Below are positions 8,125-16,561 of a stretch of DNA of 64,000 nt, one piece after another. Positions within the stretch are counted from its first letter, which is position 1. Every line of letters begins with the position of its first letter. The translations under genes and the position numbers were made by a program. The DNA comes from DATDFB01 sp036522835 (GTDB taxonomy: Bacteria > Acidobacteriota > Thermoanaerobaculia > Gp7-AA8): positions 1-64,000 of the forward strand of contig DATDFB010000035.1 in assembly GCA_036522835.1 (NCBI GenBank), read 5' to 3'. The notes under the pieces were generated by a model, which was not told the origin of the DNA, made no database searches, and was given only the letters and a program-made list of their open reading frames with translations.

Positions 8125-8715
8125 ATGAAACGCCGCCTCCTCTTCCTCGGACTGCTCCTCGTCACCACTCCCGTCTTCGCGATCAACACGAACATCCTCC
8201 GCCGCGGCGAGCGCATCGGCGTGCTGCGGATGAACGAGCAGTTCGACGTCGCCGCCGAGCGAACGGTGGCGAGCGCCATCGAGAGCGCGCTCCCGCACGC
8301 GCTGCGCGACCGCGGCTTCGAGGCCTTCGACACGCAGCGCACCTACGACGACGTCCGCCGCGGCGACGGTCCGAACGCGGCGTTCTACGTCGAGGTCGTC
8401 GGCGCGCACGCGCACGACCGCGAAGCGGTGGGTGTGGGCGTGGGCGCGGAGAACGTCTACGCCAGCATCGGCGTCGTCGTCTCGCGCGTGGCGGCCGAGG
8501 TGCGGCTGTACGACGGCAAGACCCTCGAGCTCATCGACCGCTTCGACCTGTCGAAGAAGAGCACCGCCATCGTGCCGACGTCAGTGGGCATCGGCGGGCG
8601 CTTCTTCTGGGCCGAGCTTGCGCTGCCGTTCGTCCGCTACGGGCAGTACCGCAGCGCCGCGCGCGACGTGGCGCACCAGGCCGCCGAGGCCATCGCGCGG
8701 ACCGCGGCGCCGTGA
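8125..8715 (+). CDS. Secreted protein of unknown function
   Basis: 196 residues with a clear signal peptide (MKRRLLFLGLLLVTTPVFA). The mature part has alternating strand/helix character and a late segment YDGKTLELIDRFDLSKKST, somewhat like envelope proteins that assemble at the outer membrane, but I recognise no family. Start ATG 8125 has a TAAACT -10-like hexamer 10 nt upstream. The stop overlaps the cutA start (GTGA), so the two genes are translationally coupled. Confidence 0.75.
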   Translation: MKRRLLFLGLLLVTTPVFAINTNILRRGERIGVLRMNEQFDVAAERTVASAIESALPHALRDRGFEAFDTQRTYDDVRRGDGPNAAFYVEVVGAHAHDREAVGVGVGAENVYASIGVVVSRVAAEVRLYDGKTLELIDRFDLSKKSTAIVPTSVGIGGRFFWAELALPFVRYGQYRSAARDVAHQAAEAIARTAAP

Positions 8716-9020
8716 AGGCCGTCGTCGTCCTGACCACCGTCGGCGCCGGCTTCGACGCCGCCGCGCTGGCCAAGTCGCTCGTCGAGCAGCGCGTCGCCGC
8801 CTGCGTCAACATTCTCCCCGAGGTCCGCTCCCTTTACAGGTGGAAGGAAGCCGTCGAGGACGACCGCGAGCAGCTCCTCGTCATCAAGACGACGGAGGAG
8901 AGAGTCGATGCCCTGCGCGAGGCCCTTTTCGCCGCGCATCCGTATGAAGTTCCGGAGTTTGTGGTGCTCGCGGCAGAGGCCGGCGGGGCGTATGCGGAGT
9001 GGCTTCTCCATAACGTCTAG
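8712..9020 (+). CDS. cutA: CutA divalent-cation tolerance protein
   Basis: 102 residues, the usual CutA1 length. It shows the family signatures VVVLTTVGAGFDAAALAKSL, VAACVNILPEVRSLYRWK and AHPYEVPEFV. CutA is a small trimeric cytoplasmic protein linked to copper and divalent-metal tolerance; its exact biochemical role is unsettled. GTG start overlaps the stop of the upstream gene by 4 nt. Confidence 0.93.
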   Translation: MKAVVVLTTVGAGFDAAALAKSLVEQRVAACVNILPEVRSLYRWKEAVEDDREQLLVIKTTEERVDALREALFAAHPYEVPEFVVLAAEAGGAYAEWLLHNV

Positions 9021-9085
9021 ACAGAAAAGAAGATCGCGGCCTGGCGTCTGATCGCTGCGCTCTTGCAAACGAAGAGCGAACGCTT

Positions 9086-9295
9086 CCAACCTAAGCATCG
9101 ATGCTGAAAATCTAAGCGTGGATCGTAAAAATCTAAGCATATTTGCTAAAAATCCAAACGTTCACGCTTCGCTTGGAAGCGTTCGCCGTTCGGTTGCAAG
9201 CGTCCGCTCTTCGGTTGCAAGCGTTCGCCGTTCGGTTGTAAGCATCCGCTCTTAACTTGCAAGCGTTCACCGTTCGGTTGCAGGCGAACGCTCTT
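9086..9295. repeat. Ten-copy 21-bp minisatellite upstream of uvrA
   Basis: Ten imperfect tandem units of exactly 21 bp, in phase 9086-9106 through 9275-9295. The best conserved units read CGGTTGCAAGCGTTCGCCGTT and its variant with ...GTCCGCTCTT, and these two types alternate, giving a 42-bp super-period. The first three units are A/T-richer. Because 21 is a multiple of 3, the minus strand is open across the array (9133-9390) and would encode heptapeptides such as ACNRTAN and ACNRRAD. It occupies the 378-nt gap between cutA and uvrA. Confidence 0.9.
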
Positions 9296-9398
9296 CGATT
9301 GTCAGGCTCTACCGTCGGTAGATCATTGCGCCCCCTGCCGAGGGAAGCGAGATCACTGGGAAGACGCCCCCGCGTCGCCAGAGTTAGCATCGCCGCAC

Positions 9399-12236
9399 AT
9401 GGAATCGATCGTCATCCGCGGCGCCCGCGAGCACAACCTCAAAAACATCGACGTCGTCGTCCCCCGCAACAAATTCGTGGTCATCACCGGCGTCAGCGGC
9501 TCCGGCAAGTCGTCGCTGGCCTTCGACACCATCTTCGCCGAGGGGCAGCGGCGCTACGTGGAGTCGCTCTCCGCGTACGCGCGGCAGTTCCTCGAACAGA
9601 TGGAAAAGCCCGACGTCGACTCCATCGAAGGGCTCTCGCCGGCCATCTCCATCGAGCAGCGCACCACCTCGCGCAACCCGCGCTCGACCGTCGGCACGGT
9701 CACGGAGATCTACGACTACCTCCGCCTCCTCTACGCCTCCGTCGGCATCCCGCACTGCACGAACTGCGGGCAGGAGATCCGCCCGCAGACGATCCAGCAG
9801 ATGGTCGACCGGCTGCTGACGCTGCCGAACGGCACGAAGTTCACCATCCTCGCGCCGTACGTCCGCGGCAAGAAGGGCGAGTACCGCAAGCAGATGCTGC
9901 AGATGGTGAAGGAGGGCTTCACCCACGCCATCGTCGACGGGCAGGAGGTCGAGCTCTCCGACCCGCCCACGCTCGACAAGCAGAAGAAGCACACGATCGA
10001 CGTGCGCATCGACCGCATCGTGGTGAAAGAGGGAATCTCCCAGCGCCTGGCCGACTCGCTCGAGACGGCCACGCGCGTCTCGAAGGGCCTCGTCAAGATC
10101 CTCTACCAGGAGGACAAGCGTGAAGAGCTCCTCTCGCAGAACTACGCCTGCCCCGACTGCGGCGTCTCCATCGGCGAGATCGCCCCGCGCCTCTTCTCCT
10201 TCAACTCCCCCTACGGCGCCTGCCCCCGCTGCTCCGGCCTCGGCATGCTGCTCGAGATCGACGAGCGGAAGATCATCCCCGACCCGGCGAAGTCGATCGA
10301 GGAAGGGGCCATCGCGCTCTGGAAAGAAGGAAGCGAGAACTGGCGCATCAAGCAGATCCACACGATCGCCAAGCACTACAAGTTCTCGCTGACCGCGCCG
10401 TGGCGCACGCTGCCGGAGAAGGGGCGCAACTGCATCCTTTACGGCTCCGAGGACAAGATCCGCTTCGAGTTCCAGGGGGACGCCAGCGCCTATCACTACA
10501 CCGGCACGTACGAAGGCATCGTGCCGATGCTCCAGCGCCGCTACCACGAGTCGGACTCCGAGGACGTGCGCGAGGAGATCGAGCGCTTCATGACCCCGAC
10601 GAAGTGCCCGGAGTGCGGCGGCCGCCGCCTCAAGCCGGAGGCGCTCGCGGTGACGGTGGCGAACGAGCCGATCGACAAGGTCGTGAAGCTCCAGCTCAAG
10701 GACGCCGCCGAGTTTTTCAAGACCATCGAGCTCTCCGCGCGCGAGGAGCAGATCGCCGGCAAGATCCTGAAGGAAGTGCGCGACCGTCTCGGGTTTCTCA
10801 ACGCCGTCGGCGTCGGCTACCTCGCGCTCGACCGCAACGCCGCCACGCTCTCCGGCGGAGAGGGGCAGCGCATCCGCCTGGCCACGCAGATCGGCTCGAA
10901 GCTGATGGGGGTCCTCTACGTGCTCGACGAGCCGTCGATCGGCCTGCACCAGCGCGACAACCGCCGTCTCATCGACTCGCTCCTGGAGCTGCGCGATCTT
11001 GGCAACACGGTGATCGTCGTCGAGCACGACGAGGAGACGATCGAGTCGGCCGACCACGTCATCGACCTAGGCCCGCGCGCCGGCGTGCACGGCGGCGAAG
11101 TCGTGGCCGAGGGATCGCTGCAACAGATCACGACGTTCCCGAGCTCGCTAACGGCGAAGTACCTCCGCGGCGAGCTGGAGATCGCCGTCCCGCCGCAGCG
11201 GCGGAAGGCGAACGGCAACGCCCTCGTGATCCGCGGCGCGAAGCAGAACAACCTGCAGAACATCGACGTCACCATTCCGCTCGGGCTCTTCGTCGCCGTC
11301 ACCGGCGTCAGCGGCTCCGGCAAATCGACGCTCGTCAACGACATCCTCTTCCGCGCGCTGTCGCGGCATTTCTACGATTCGCCGGAGACGCCGGGCGAGC
11401 ACGACGGCATCGACGGGCTGGAGCAGATCGACAAGGTGATCGACATCGATCAGTCGCCGATCGGGCGCACGCCGCGCTCGAACCCGGCCACGTACACGCA
11501 GCTCTTCACGGAGATCCGCAACCTCATGGCTGCGACGCCCGAGGCGCGCATGCGCGGCTACGGGCCGGGGCGCTTCTCGTTCAACGTGAAGGGGGGGCGC
11601 TGCGAGGCGTGCAAGGGCGACGGGCAGATCAAGATCGAGATGCATTTCCTCCCCGACATTTACGTCACGTGCGACGTCTGCGGCGGCAAGCGCTACAACC
11701 GCGAGACGCTGCAGGTGACGTACAAGGGGGCCTCGATCGCGCAGATCCTCGACATGACGGTGGAGCAGGGGCTGGAGACGTTCCGCAACGTGCCGAAGAT
11801 CGCCAACATCCTGCGCACCCTCGACGAGGTCGGCCTCGGCTACATCAAGCTCGGGCAGTCGTCGACGACGCTCTCCGGCGGCGAAGCGCAGCGCGTGAAG
11901 CTGGCCAAGGAGCTGGCCAAGCGCGCCACCGGGCGCACGCTCTACATCCTCGACGAGCCGACGACCGGACTGCACTTCGACGACGTGGCCAAGCTGCTGC
12001 ACCTGATGCACGGCCTGGTCGAGCGCGGCAACACGGTGGTGGTGATCGAGCACAATCTCGACGTGGTCAAGACCGCGGACTACGTGATCGACCTCGGCCC
12101 CGAGGGAGGGGACGCGGGCGGACGCGTGATCGCGGCGGGAACGCCGGAGGAGGTGGCGAAGACGGCCAGCCCGACGGGGCAGTACCTGCGGAAGATGTTG
12201 GCGAAGCGTAGCGCCGTCGTCTCGACGGCCGGCTAG
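9399..12236 (+). CDS. uvrA: UvrABC excinuclease subunit A
   Basis: 945 residues, normal UvrA length. Two ABC ATPase modules: Walker A GVSGSGKSSLAFDT and GVSGSGKSTLVNDI, signatures LSGGEGQR and LSGGEAQR, Walker B VLDEPSIGLH and ILDEPTTGLH. Zinc-binding Cys pairs include CPDCGVSIGE and CEACKGDGQIK with CDVCGGKRYN. UvrA dimers scan DNA for bulky damage and load UvrB. TAGCAT lies 8 nt before the ATG as a possible -10. The last 8-10 codons (ending SAVVSTAG) and the stop are part of a GC-rich inverted repeat that begins at 12209, so the natural C-terminus has been replaced or extended by repeat sequence. Confidence 0.97.
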   Translation: MESIVIRGAREHNLKNIDVVVPRNKFVVITGVSGSGKSSLAFDTIFAEGQRRYVESLSAYARQFLEQMEKPDVDSIEGLSPAISIEQRTTSRNPRSTVGTVTEIYDYLRLLYASVGIPHCTNCGQEIRPQTIQQMVDRLLTLPNGTKFTILAPYVRGKKGEYRKQMLQMVKEGFTHAIVDGQEVELSDPPTLDKQKKHTIDVRIDRIVVKEGISQRLADSLETATRVSKGLVKILYQEDKREELLSQNYACPDCGVSIGEIAPRLFSFNSPYGACPRCSGLGMLLEIDERKIIPDPAKSIEEGAIALWKEGSENWRIKQIHTIAKHYKFSLTAPWRTLPEKGRNCILYGSEDKIRFEFQGDASAYHYTGTYEGIVPMLQRRYHESDSEDVREEIERFMTPTKCPECGGRRLKPEALAVTVANEPIDKVVKLQLKDAAEFFKTIELSAREEQIAGKILKEVRDRLGFLNAVGVGYLALDRNAATLSGGEGQRIRLATQIGSKLMGVLYVLDEPSIGLHQRDNRRLIDSLLELRDLGNTVIVVEHDEETIESADHVIDLGPRAGVHGGEVVAEGSLQQITTFPSSLTAKYLRGELEIAVPPQRRKANGNALVIRGAKQNNLQNIDVTIPLGLFVAVTGVSGSGKSTLVNDILFRALSRHFYDSPETPGEHDGIDGLEQIDKVIDIDQSPIGRTPRSNPATYTQLFTEIRNLMAATPEARMRGYGPGRFSFNVKGGRCEACKGDGQIKIEMHFLPDIYVTCDVCGGKRYNRETLQVTYKGASIAQILDMTVEQGLETFRNVPKIANILRTLDEVGLGYIKLGQSSTTLSGGEAQRVKLAKELAKRATGRTLYILDEPTTGLHFDDVAKLLHLMHGLVERGNTVVVIEHNLDVVKTADYVIDLGPEGGDAGGRVIAAGTPEEVAKTASPTGQYLRKMLAKRSAVVSTAG

Positions 12237-12300
12237 GCGGCGTCTCGCCGCGGGCGGGCGGGACGCCCGCGAGCCGGCCGGCGAGGACGCCGGCGCTACA
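12209..12300. repeat. GC-rich inverted repeat covering the end of uvrA
   Basis: Begins TAGCGCCGTCGTCTCGACGG and ends with GCCGGCGAGGACGCCGGCGC followed by TA, i.e. TAGCGCC...GGCGCTA termini, with internal GGCGGCGTCTCGCCGCG and CGGGACGCCCG palindromes. It supplies the last codons and stop of uvrA and probably folds into strong hairpins that could end transcription. Confidence 0.65.
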
Positions 12301-12315
12301 AGTAGAATCGCGCGC

Positions 12316-13152
12316 ATGAAGCGCGTCTTCTTCGCTTTCCTCCTTCTCGCTCTCGCCACACCACTCCTCGCCGACGACTGCGGCGCCATGACGCAGTTGG
12401 CCACGCTCTACGAGCTGCGCCACGTGGCCATCCGGCACTCGTACGACGTCGACTCGTGGATCGACAAGCGCATCGACGTACTGCGCGAGCCGGTCGACGG
12501 CGGCTTCCGCTGGGTACGCTGGGTGCGGCCGTCGAACGGCGATCCGGCCGACAAGCACCTGCACAAGACGCAGGCGGTGCACGGCAGCGGCTCCGACCCG
12601 TTCGAGGCCAGCGGCTCGCACGCGTACGGCGTGCGCGTGGTCGTGCCGGCGAAGCAGTCGCTGTTCGGGCGCAACAACCCGGTCTACGTCGGCACGGTCA
12701 AGATCTCCTACGACGTCGACGGCCGCCGCCGCACGAAAACCGAGGCCATCAATCAGTGGATGAATCCCGACACGTCGCGCACGATCGACCTCGGCGCGAT
12801 CGCCGATCACGTCGAAGCGTCGCTCGACGCGTCGACGGCGCAGAAGGACGTCAACTCCGCGCTCGTCGAGATCCACTTCCGCGAGGCCGTAGCCGAGGAC
12901 GATCCGGCCAATCCGGGCTACCGGACGATTCAGTCGCTCCGGCGCGTGCGCAACTCCTGGACCTCCGACGCCATCGACGAGGAGATCGCCCGCGTGGAGC
13001 GCGACGTCTTCGGCGTCACCGAGTCGGTGCCGCTCATGTCGATCGTGCGCGACCTCCGCAAGGCCGACGACCTGATGCGCAGCAACAAGGACGCCGACAA
13101 GGAGAAGGGGAAGGAGTTGATGAAGGACACGCTGCGAAAACTGCGGTATTGA
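12316..13152 (+). CDS. Secreted protein of unknown function
   Basis: 278 residues with signal peptide MKRVFFAFLLLALATPLLA. The mature protein is hydrophilic, with a beta-rich middle (VYVGTVKISYDVDGRRRTKT) and a Lys-rich helical end. I do not recognise a family. TAGAAT sits 7 nt before the ATG as a probable -10 element. The stop overlaps the next ATG (TGATG), so it heads an operon with the DJ-1 protein and gene 13814. Confidence 0.75.
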   Translation: MKRVFFAFLLLALATPLLADDCGAMTQLATLYELRHVAIRHSYDVDSWIDKRIDVLREPVDGGFRWVRWVRPSNGDPADKHLHKTQAVHGSGSDPFEASGSHAYGVRVVVPAKQSLFGRNNPVYVGTVKISYDVDGRRRTKTEAINQWMNPDTSRTIDLGAIADHVEASLDASTAQKDVNSALVEIHFREAVAEDDPANPGYRTIQSLRRVRNSWTSDAIDEEIARVERDVFGVTESVPLMSIVRDLRKADDLMRSNKDADKEKGKELMKDTLRKLRY

Positions 13153-13817
13153 TGCGCATCGCCATGGTGCTGTTCGACGGCTTCACCCAGCTCGACCTCA
13201 CCGGGCCGTACGAGGTGTTGGCGCGGATGCCGGACGCGGAGATCGCCCTGGTGGCGAAGTCGCTCGAGCCGGTGGCCAGCGACACGAAGCTCCGGATCGT
13301 GCCGACGCACACGTTCGCCGATGCGCCGCCGTGCGACGTGATGTTCGTGCCGGGCGGTCCCGGCGTGAACGAGGCGATGCTCGACGCCGAGCTGCTCGCC
13401 TTCGCGCGGCGGCCGGCGAAGTACGTCACGTCCGTCTGCACCGGCTCGCTGGTGCTCGGCGCCGCGGGGCTGCTGGCGTCGCGCGGCGCGGCGACGCACT
13501 GGAACTCGGTCGAATTCCTGCCGCAACTACGCGCCCGCCACGTCGACGAGCGGATCGTCATCGACGGCAACCGCATCACCGGCGCGGGCGTCTCCTCCGG
13601 TATCGACTTCGCGCTGGCGCTCGTCGCCGAGCTGCACGGCGCCGACGCCGCGCGCGCGATCCAGCTCGCCATCGAGTATGACCCGCAGCCGCCGTTCGAC
13701 GCCGGCTCGCCGAAGAAGGCGCCCGCGGAGATCGTCGACGGCGTCCGCCGCGCCGCGGCGCCAATGATCGAGCGGCGGCGCAAGGCGGTGAACGAAGCAG
13801 CGAAACGGCTCCCGTGA
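13152..13817 (+). CDS. DJ-1/PfpI family protein (isonitrile hydratase-like)
   Basis: 221 residues. Opens IAMVLFDGFTQLDLTGPYEV, typical of the InhA-like branch of DJ-1/PfpI, and carries the nucleophile Cys in SVCTGSLVLGAAGLL (about residue 97) and THWNS with the following catalytic-site region. Members are isonitrile hydratases, glyoxalase-like enzymes or AraC-fused sensors; this one has no DNA-binding domain. ATG overlaps the upstream stop; its own stop overlaps the next GTG. Confidence 0.88.
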   Translation: MRIAMVLFDGFTQLDLTGPYEVLARMPDAEIALVAKSLEPVASDTKLRIVPTHTFADAPPCDVMFVPGGPGVNEAMLDAELLAFARRPAKYVTSVCTGSLVLGAAGLLASRGAATHWNSVEFLPQLRARHVDERIVIDGNRITGAGVSSGIDFALALVAELHGADAARAIQLAIEYDPQPPFDAGSPKKAPAEIVDGVRRAAAPMIERRRKAVNEAAKRLP

Positions 13818-14425
13818 GCGCAAAGATCTTCCTCCTCTCCCCGGCGAATACGAGCGGCCTGCGCGCGCAGCAGCTGATCTCACCAAGGTCGAACTTCGAG
13901 GCGGCGCGGCTCTATCGCTCGCCGGAAGGGGTGCCGATCTCCATCGCCTTCGCCTTCATGAGCGCGCTTTACTTCCGCGGCAAGATCGCCTACGCGCTGC
14001 ACTTCGCCAATCCCAGTCCGGAGGGGATCTTCGTCATCACGCCGGGATTCGGGCTCGTGCCGTACGACTGGCGCATCACCGAGGAGCGGATGAAGGTGAT
14101 GGCGAAGACGGACATCGACGTCCGCGTGCGCAAGTACCGCAAGCCGCTCGAGCGCGACGTCGCCGCGCTGGCGAAGGCGCTCGGCCAGGACGACGAGGTG
14201 GTGCTCCTCGGCTCGGTCGCCAGCGGCAAGTACGTCGACGTCCTCCTCCCGCTGCTCGGCCACCGATTGCGCTTTCCGGTCATGTTCGCCGGCATGGGGG
14301 ACATGGCCCGCGGCGGCCTGCTGCTGCGCGCCGTGCGCGCGAACCGCGAGCTCGAATACACGACGCTCGACGCGCCGCGCCACCGGCCGGCGGGAGGGTC
14401 GGGCAAGATCCCCGAGGGATGGTGA
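13814..14425 (+). CDS. Conserved-looking hypothetical protein
   Basis: 203 residues, GTG start overlapping the previous stop (GTGA). Sequence begins AKIFLLSPANTSGLRAQQL and contains FVITPGFGLVPYDWRITEERM and VVLLGSVASGKYVDVLLPLL, giving an alpha/beta Rossmann-like impression. I cannot name the family or reaction. It is the last gene of the 12316-14425 operon and is followed by a long hairpin repeat and the LigD-type polymerase. Confidence 0.7.
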   Translation: MSAKIFLLSPANTSGLRAQQLISPRSNFEAARLYRSPEGVPISIAFAFMSALYFRGKIAYALHFANPSPEGIFVITPGFGLVPYDWRITEERMKVMAKTDIDVRVRKYRKPLERDVAALAKALGQDDEVVLLGSVASGKYVDVLLPLLGHRLRFPVMFAGMGDMARGGLLLRAVRANRELEYTTLDAPRHRPAGGSGKIPEGW

Positions 14426-14428
14426 GGC

Positions 14429-14510
14429 CGGAATGCAGAATGGCGAATGCAGAATGCAGAATGAATCGCCGATTTGATTCTGCATTCCGCATTCGGCATT
14501 CTGCATTCCG
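14429..14510. repeat. Long hairpin repeat built of GAATGCAGAATG words
   Basis: Left arm GGAATGCAGAATGGCGAATG + CAGAATGCAGAATGAATC is nearly the reverse complement of the right arm (GATTCTGCATTCCGCATTC...CATTCTGCATTCC). It fills the 88-nt gap between gene 13814 and the polymerase gene and would form a stem of more than 30 bp. Confidence 0.75.
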
Positions 14511-14513
14511 CGA

Positions 14514-15479
14514 ATGGCAGCGAACGCTCTGAACATCCCGACAGACATTGACGACGTCGTCCTTCGCTTCGGCGAGCAGGAAGTGCGTCTCACGAACCTG
14601 GGGAAGCTCTTCTGGAAGAACCTGAAGATCACCAAGCGCGATCTCATCCAGTACTACGCCGACATCGCGCCGTGGCTGCTGCCGCATCTGCAGGGGCGAG
14701 CCATGGTGATGAAACGCTACCCGAACGGCGCGGAGGGGGAGTTCTTCTACATGAAGCGCGCGCCGGAGCCGCGGCCGGAGTGGATCGAGATCTGCTCGAT
14801 CATGCACGGCGCCGGGCCGGTGAACTTCCCGATCGTGCAGGATCTCCCCTCGCTCCTCTGGCTGATCAACCTCGGCTGCATCGATCTCAACCCGTGGTAC
14901 TCGCGCTGCGACGACACCGACCGTCCCGATTTTCTGCACTTCGATCTCGACCCAGGCCCAGGGGCGACGTTCGACATGGTCCGCAGCGTGGCCCTGCACG
15001 TGCGCGACATCCTCGGCCACCTCGGCATGACGACGTACGCGAAGACGACCGGCTCGAAGGGCATGCACCTCTACATCCCCATCGTGCGCGGCCCGCTGCA
15101 GAAAGAGGTGTGGACGTTCGCGAAGGCGATCGCCATCGAGCTCGAGGCGCGCCACGGCGACGTGATCACCGCCGAGTACCGCAAGGTGAAGCGGCCGTAC
15201 GCGCGCGTGCTCGTCGATTACAACCAGAACGCCTGGGGACGGACGCTGGCGTCGATCTACTCCGTGCGCCCGACGCCGTTCGCCGGCGTGTCGACGCCGG
15301 TGACGTGGGAGGAGATCGAGGAAGGGATCCGGATCGAGGACTTTCGCATCGACAATGTTCGCGAGCGGGTCGCGGAGGTGGGGGATTTGTGGAAGCCGGT
15401 GGTTGGGAAGAAGAGGTTTGATCTGATGAAGGTGTTTACTCCGAAACCAACCGGTAGGGGCGCACGGCGTGCGTCCTGA
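14514..15479 (+). CDS. ligD: LigD-type DNA repair polymerase (primase-polymerase domain alone)
   Basis: 321 residues corresponding to the polymerase domain of LigD, an archaeo-eukaryotic primase that fills ends during non-homologous end joining. Catalytic Asp pair in LHFDLDPGPG, and TTGSKGMHLYIPI carries the conserved Ser/Lys/His of nucleotide binding. Also NLGKLFWKNLKITKRDLIQY and IVDYNQNAWGRTL-type end motif (VLVDYNQNAWG). The last residues GRGARRAS and the TGA come from the TAGGGGCGCAC repeat, which here is read in another frame. The ligase domain is a separate gene 42 nt downstream. No Ku gene or phosphoesterase domain is present in the window. Confidence 0.9.
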   Translation: MAANALNIPTDIDDVVLRFGEQEVRLTNLGKLFWKNLKITKRDLIQYYADIAPWLLPHLQGRAMVMKRYPNGAEGEFFYMKRAPEPRPEWIEICSIMHGAGPVNFPIVQDLPSLLWLINLGCIDLNPWYSRCDDTDRPDFLHFDLDPGPGATFDMVRSVALHVRDILGHLGMTTYAKTTGSKGMHLYIPIVRGPLQKEVWTFAKAIAIELEARHGDVITAEYRKVKRPYARVLVDYNQNAWGRTLASIYSVRPTPFAGVSTPVTWEEIEEGIRIEDFRIDNVRERVAEVGDLWKPVVGKKRFDLMKVFTPKPTGRGARRAS

Positions 15480-15508
15480 TGCACGTGGGCGCACGCCGTG
15501 CGCCCCTA
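15455..15508. repeat. TAGGGGCGCAC...GTGCGCCCCTA palindromic repeat between ligD genes
   Basis: Same family as 20505, 32834 and 50190. Here it lies between two genes on the same strand, overlaps the end of the polymerase gene, and its right end is 13 nt before the ligase ATG. Confidence 0.85.
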
Positions 15509-15521
15509 CCGATACTCCACC

Positions 15522-16559
15522 ATGAAGCTACCCATTCAACCGCCACTGCCGCCCATGGAGGCCAAGCGCGTCGACAAGATTCCCACCGGCGACACTTGGC
15601 AATTCGAGCCGAAGTGGGACGGCTTCCGCGCCATCGTCTTCCGCGACGGCGACGAGGTCCAACTGCAATCGAAGGCGGGCCAGCCGCTGGCGCGCTATTT
15701 CCCGGAGCTCGTCGAGGCCTTCCGCACGCTCGAGCCGCAGCAGTTCGTGCTCGACGGCGAGATCGTTGTGCCGGTGGGCGGGCGGCTGTCGTTCGACGAT
15801 CTCTTGCAGCGCATCCATCCGGCGGAGAAACGGATCCGGAAGCTGGCGGAGTCGACTCCGGCGCACTACTACGCGTTCGACATCCTCTTCGCGAACGGGA
15901 AGCTCCTCGTCGACGAGCCGATCGAAAAGCGGCGCGAAGCGCTCGAAGAGTTTTGGACGGGCGTCGATCACGAGCTGCTCCATCTCTCGCCCGCCACGAC
16001 GGACCGCAAGACGGCCAGCCAATGGTTCAACAAGTTCTCCGCCGCCGGGCTCGACGGCGTGATGGCCAAGCGCCTGGGCGAGCCGTACCACTCCGGCGAC
16101 CGCGAAGGGATGGTCAAGGTCAAGCACCTCAAGACGGCGGACTGCGTCGTCGGCGGCTTCCGCTACGGCGAAGGCACGACGCTCGTCGGCTCCCTGCTCC
16201 TAGGCCTCTACGACGACGAAGGGCGCCTCGTCTACATCGGCCACACGTCGTCGATCAAGAAGTCGGACCGCGAGGCGCTGACGGCGAAGCTCGAGGCGAT
16301 GCGCGCGGAGAATCCGTTCCAGGTGCGCGTTCCCGGCGGCCCGAGCCGCTGGGCCACCGAGCGCACCGGCGAGTGGGTGCCGGTCAAGCCGGAGCTCGTC
16401 TGCGAGGTCGAGTTCGACTACTTCTCGCAGGGCCGCTTCCGCCACGGCTCGAAGTTCCTGCGCTGGCGGCCCGACAAGGCGCCGGCGCAGTGCACGATGG
16501 AGCAGGTGAGGCCGACGGCGAAGAACGCGAAACTCGAGATCGGCGGGATCGTCTCTTAA
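15522..16559 (+). CDS. ATP-dependent DNA ligase (LigD ligase domain type)
   Basis: 345 residues. Adenylation motif I is EPKWDGFRAIV with the lysine that takes AMP; later motifs include VLDGEIVVP, YYAFDILFANG, GVMAKRLGEPY and GMVKVKHLKTADCVVGG, followed by an OB-fold domain. Joins DNA nicks with ATP. ATG 15522 is chosen because the family sequence starts there; GATACT lies 5 nt upstream. With the neighbouring polymerase it forms a split LigD pair. Confidence 0.93.
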   Translation: MKLPIQPPLPPMEAKRVDKIPTGDTWQFEPKWDGFRAIVFRDGDEVQLQSKAGQPLARYFPELVEAFRTLEPQQFVLDGEIVVPVGGRLSFDDLLQRIHPAEKRIRKLAESTPAHYYAFDILFANGKLLVDEPIEKRREALEEFWTGVDHELLHLSPATTDRKTASQWFNKFSAAGLDGVMAKRLGEPYHSGDREGMVKVKHLKTADCVVGGFRYGEGTTLVGSLLLGLYDDEGRLVYIGHTSSIKKSDREALTAKLEAMRAENPFQVRVPGGPSRWATERTGEWVPVKPELVCEVEFDYFSQGRFRHGSKFLRWRPDKAPAQCTMEQVRPTAKNAKLEIGGIVS

Positions 16560-16561
16560 TC

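Noticed and set aside
9133..9390. 85-codon minus-strand frame across the 21-bp repeat as a real gene
   Set aside because: Only the repeat gives it order and there is no ribosome-binding site; reported as a property of the repeat instead.
9384..11057. 557-codon open frame antisense to uvrA
   Set aside because: Composition of a mirror frame; uvrA is unquestionable.
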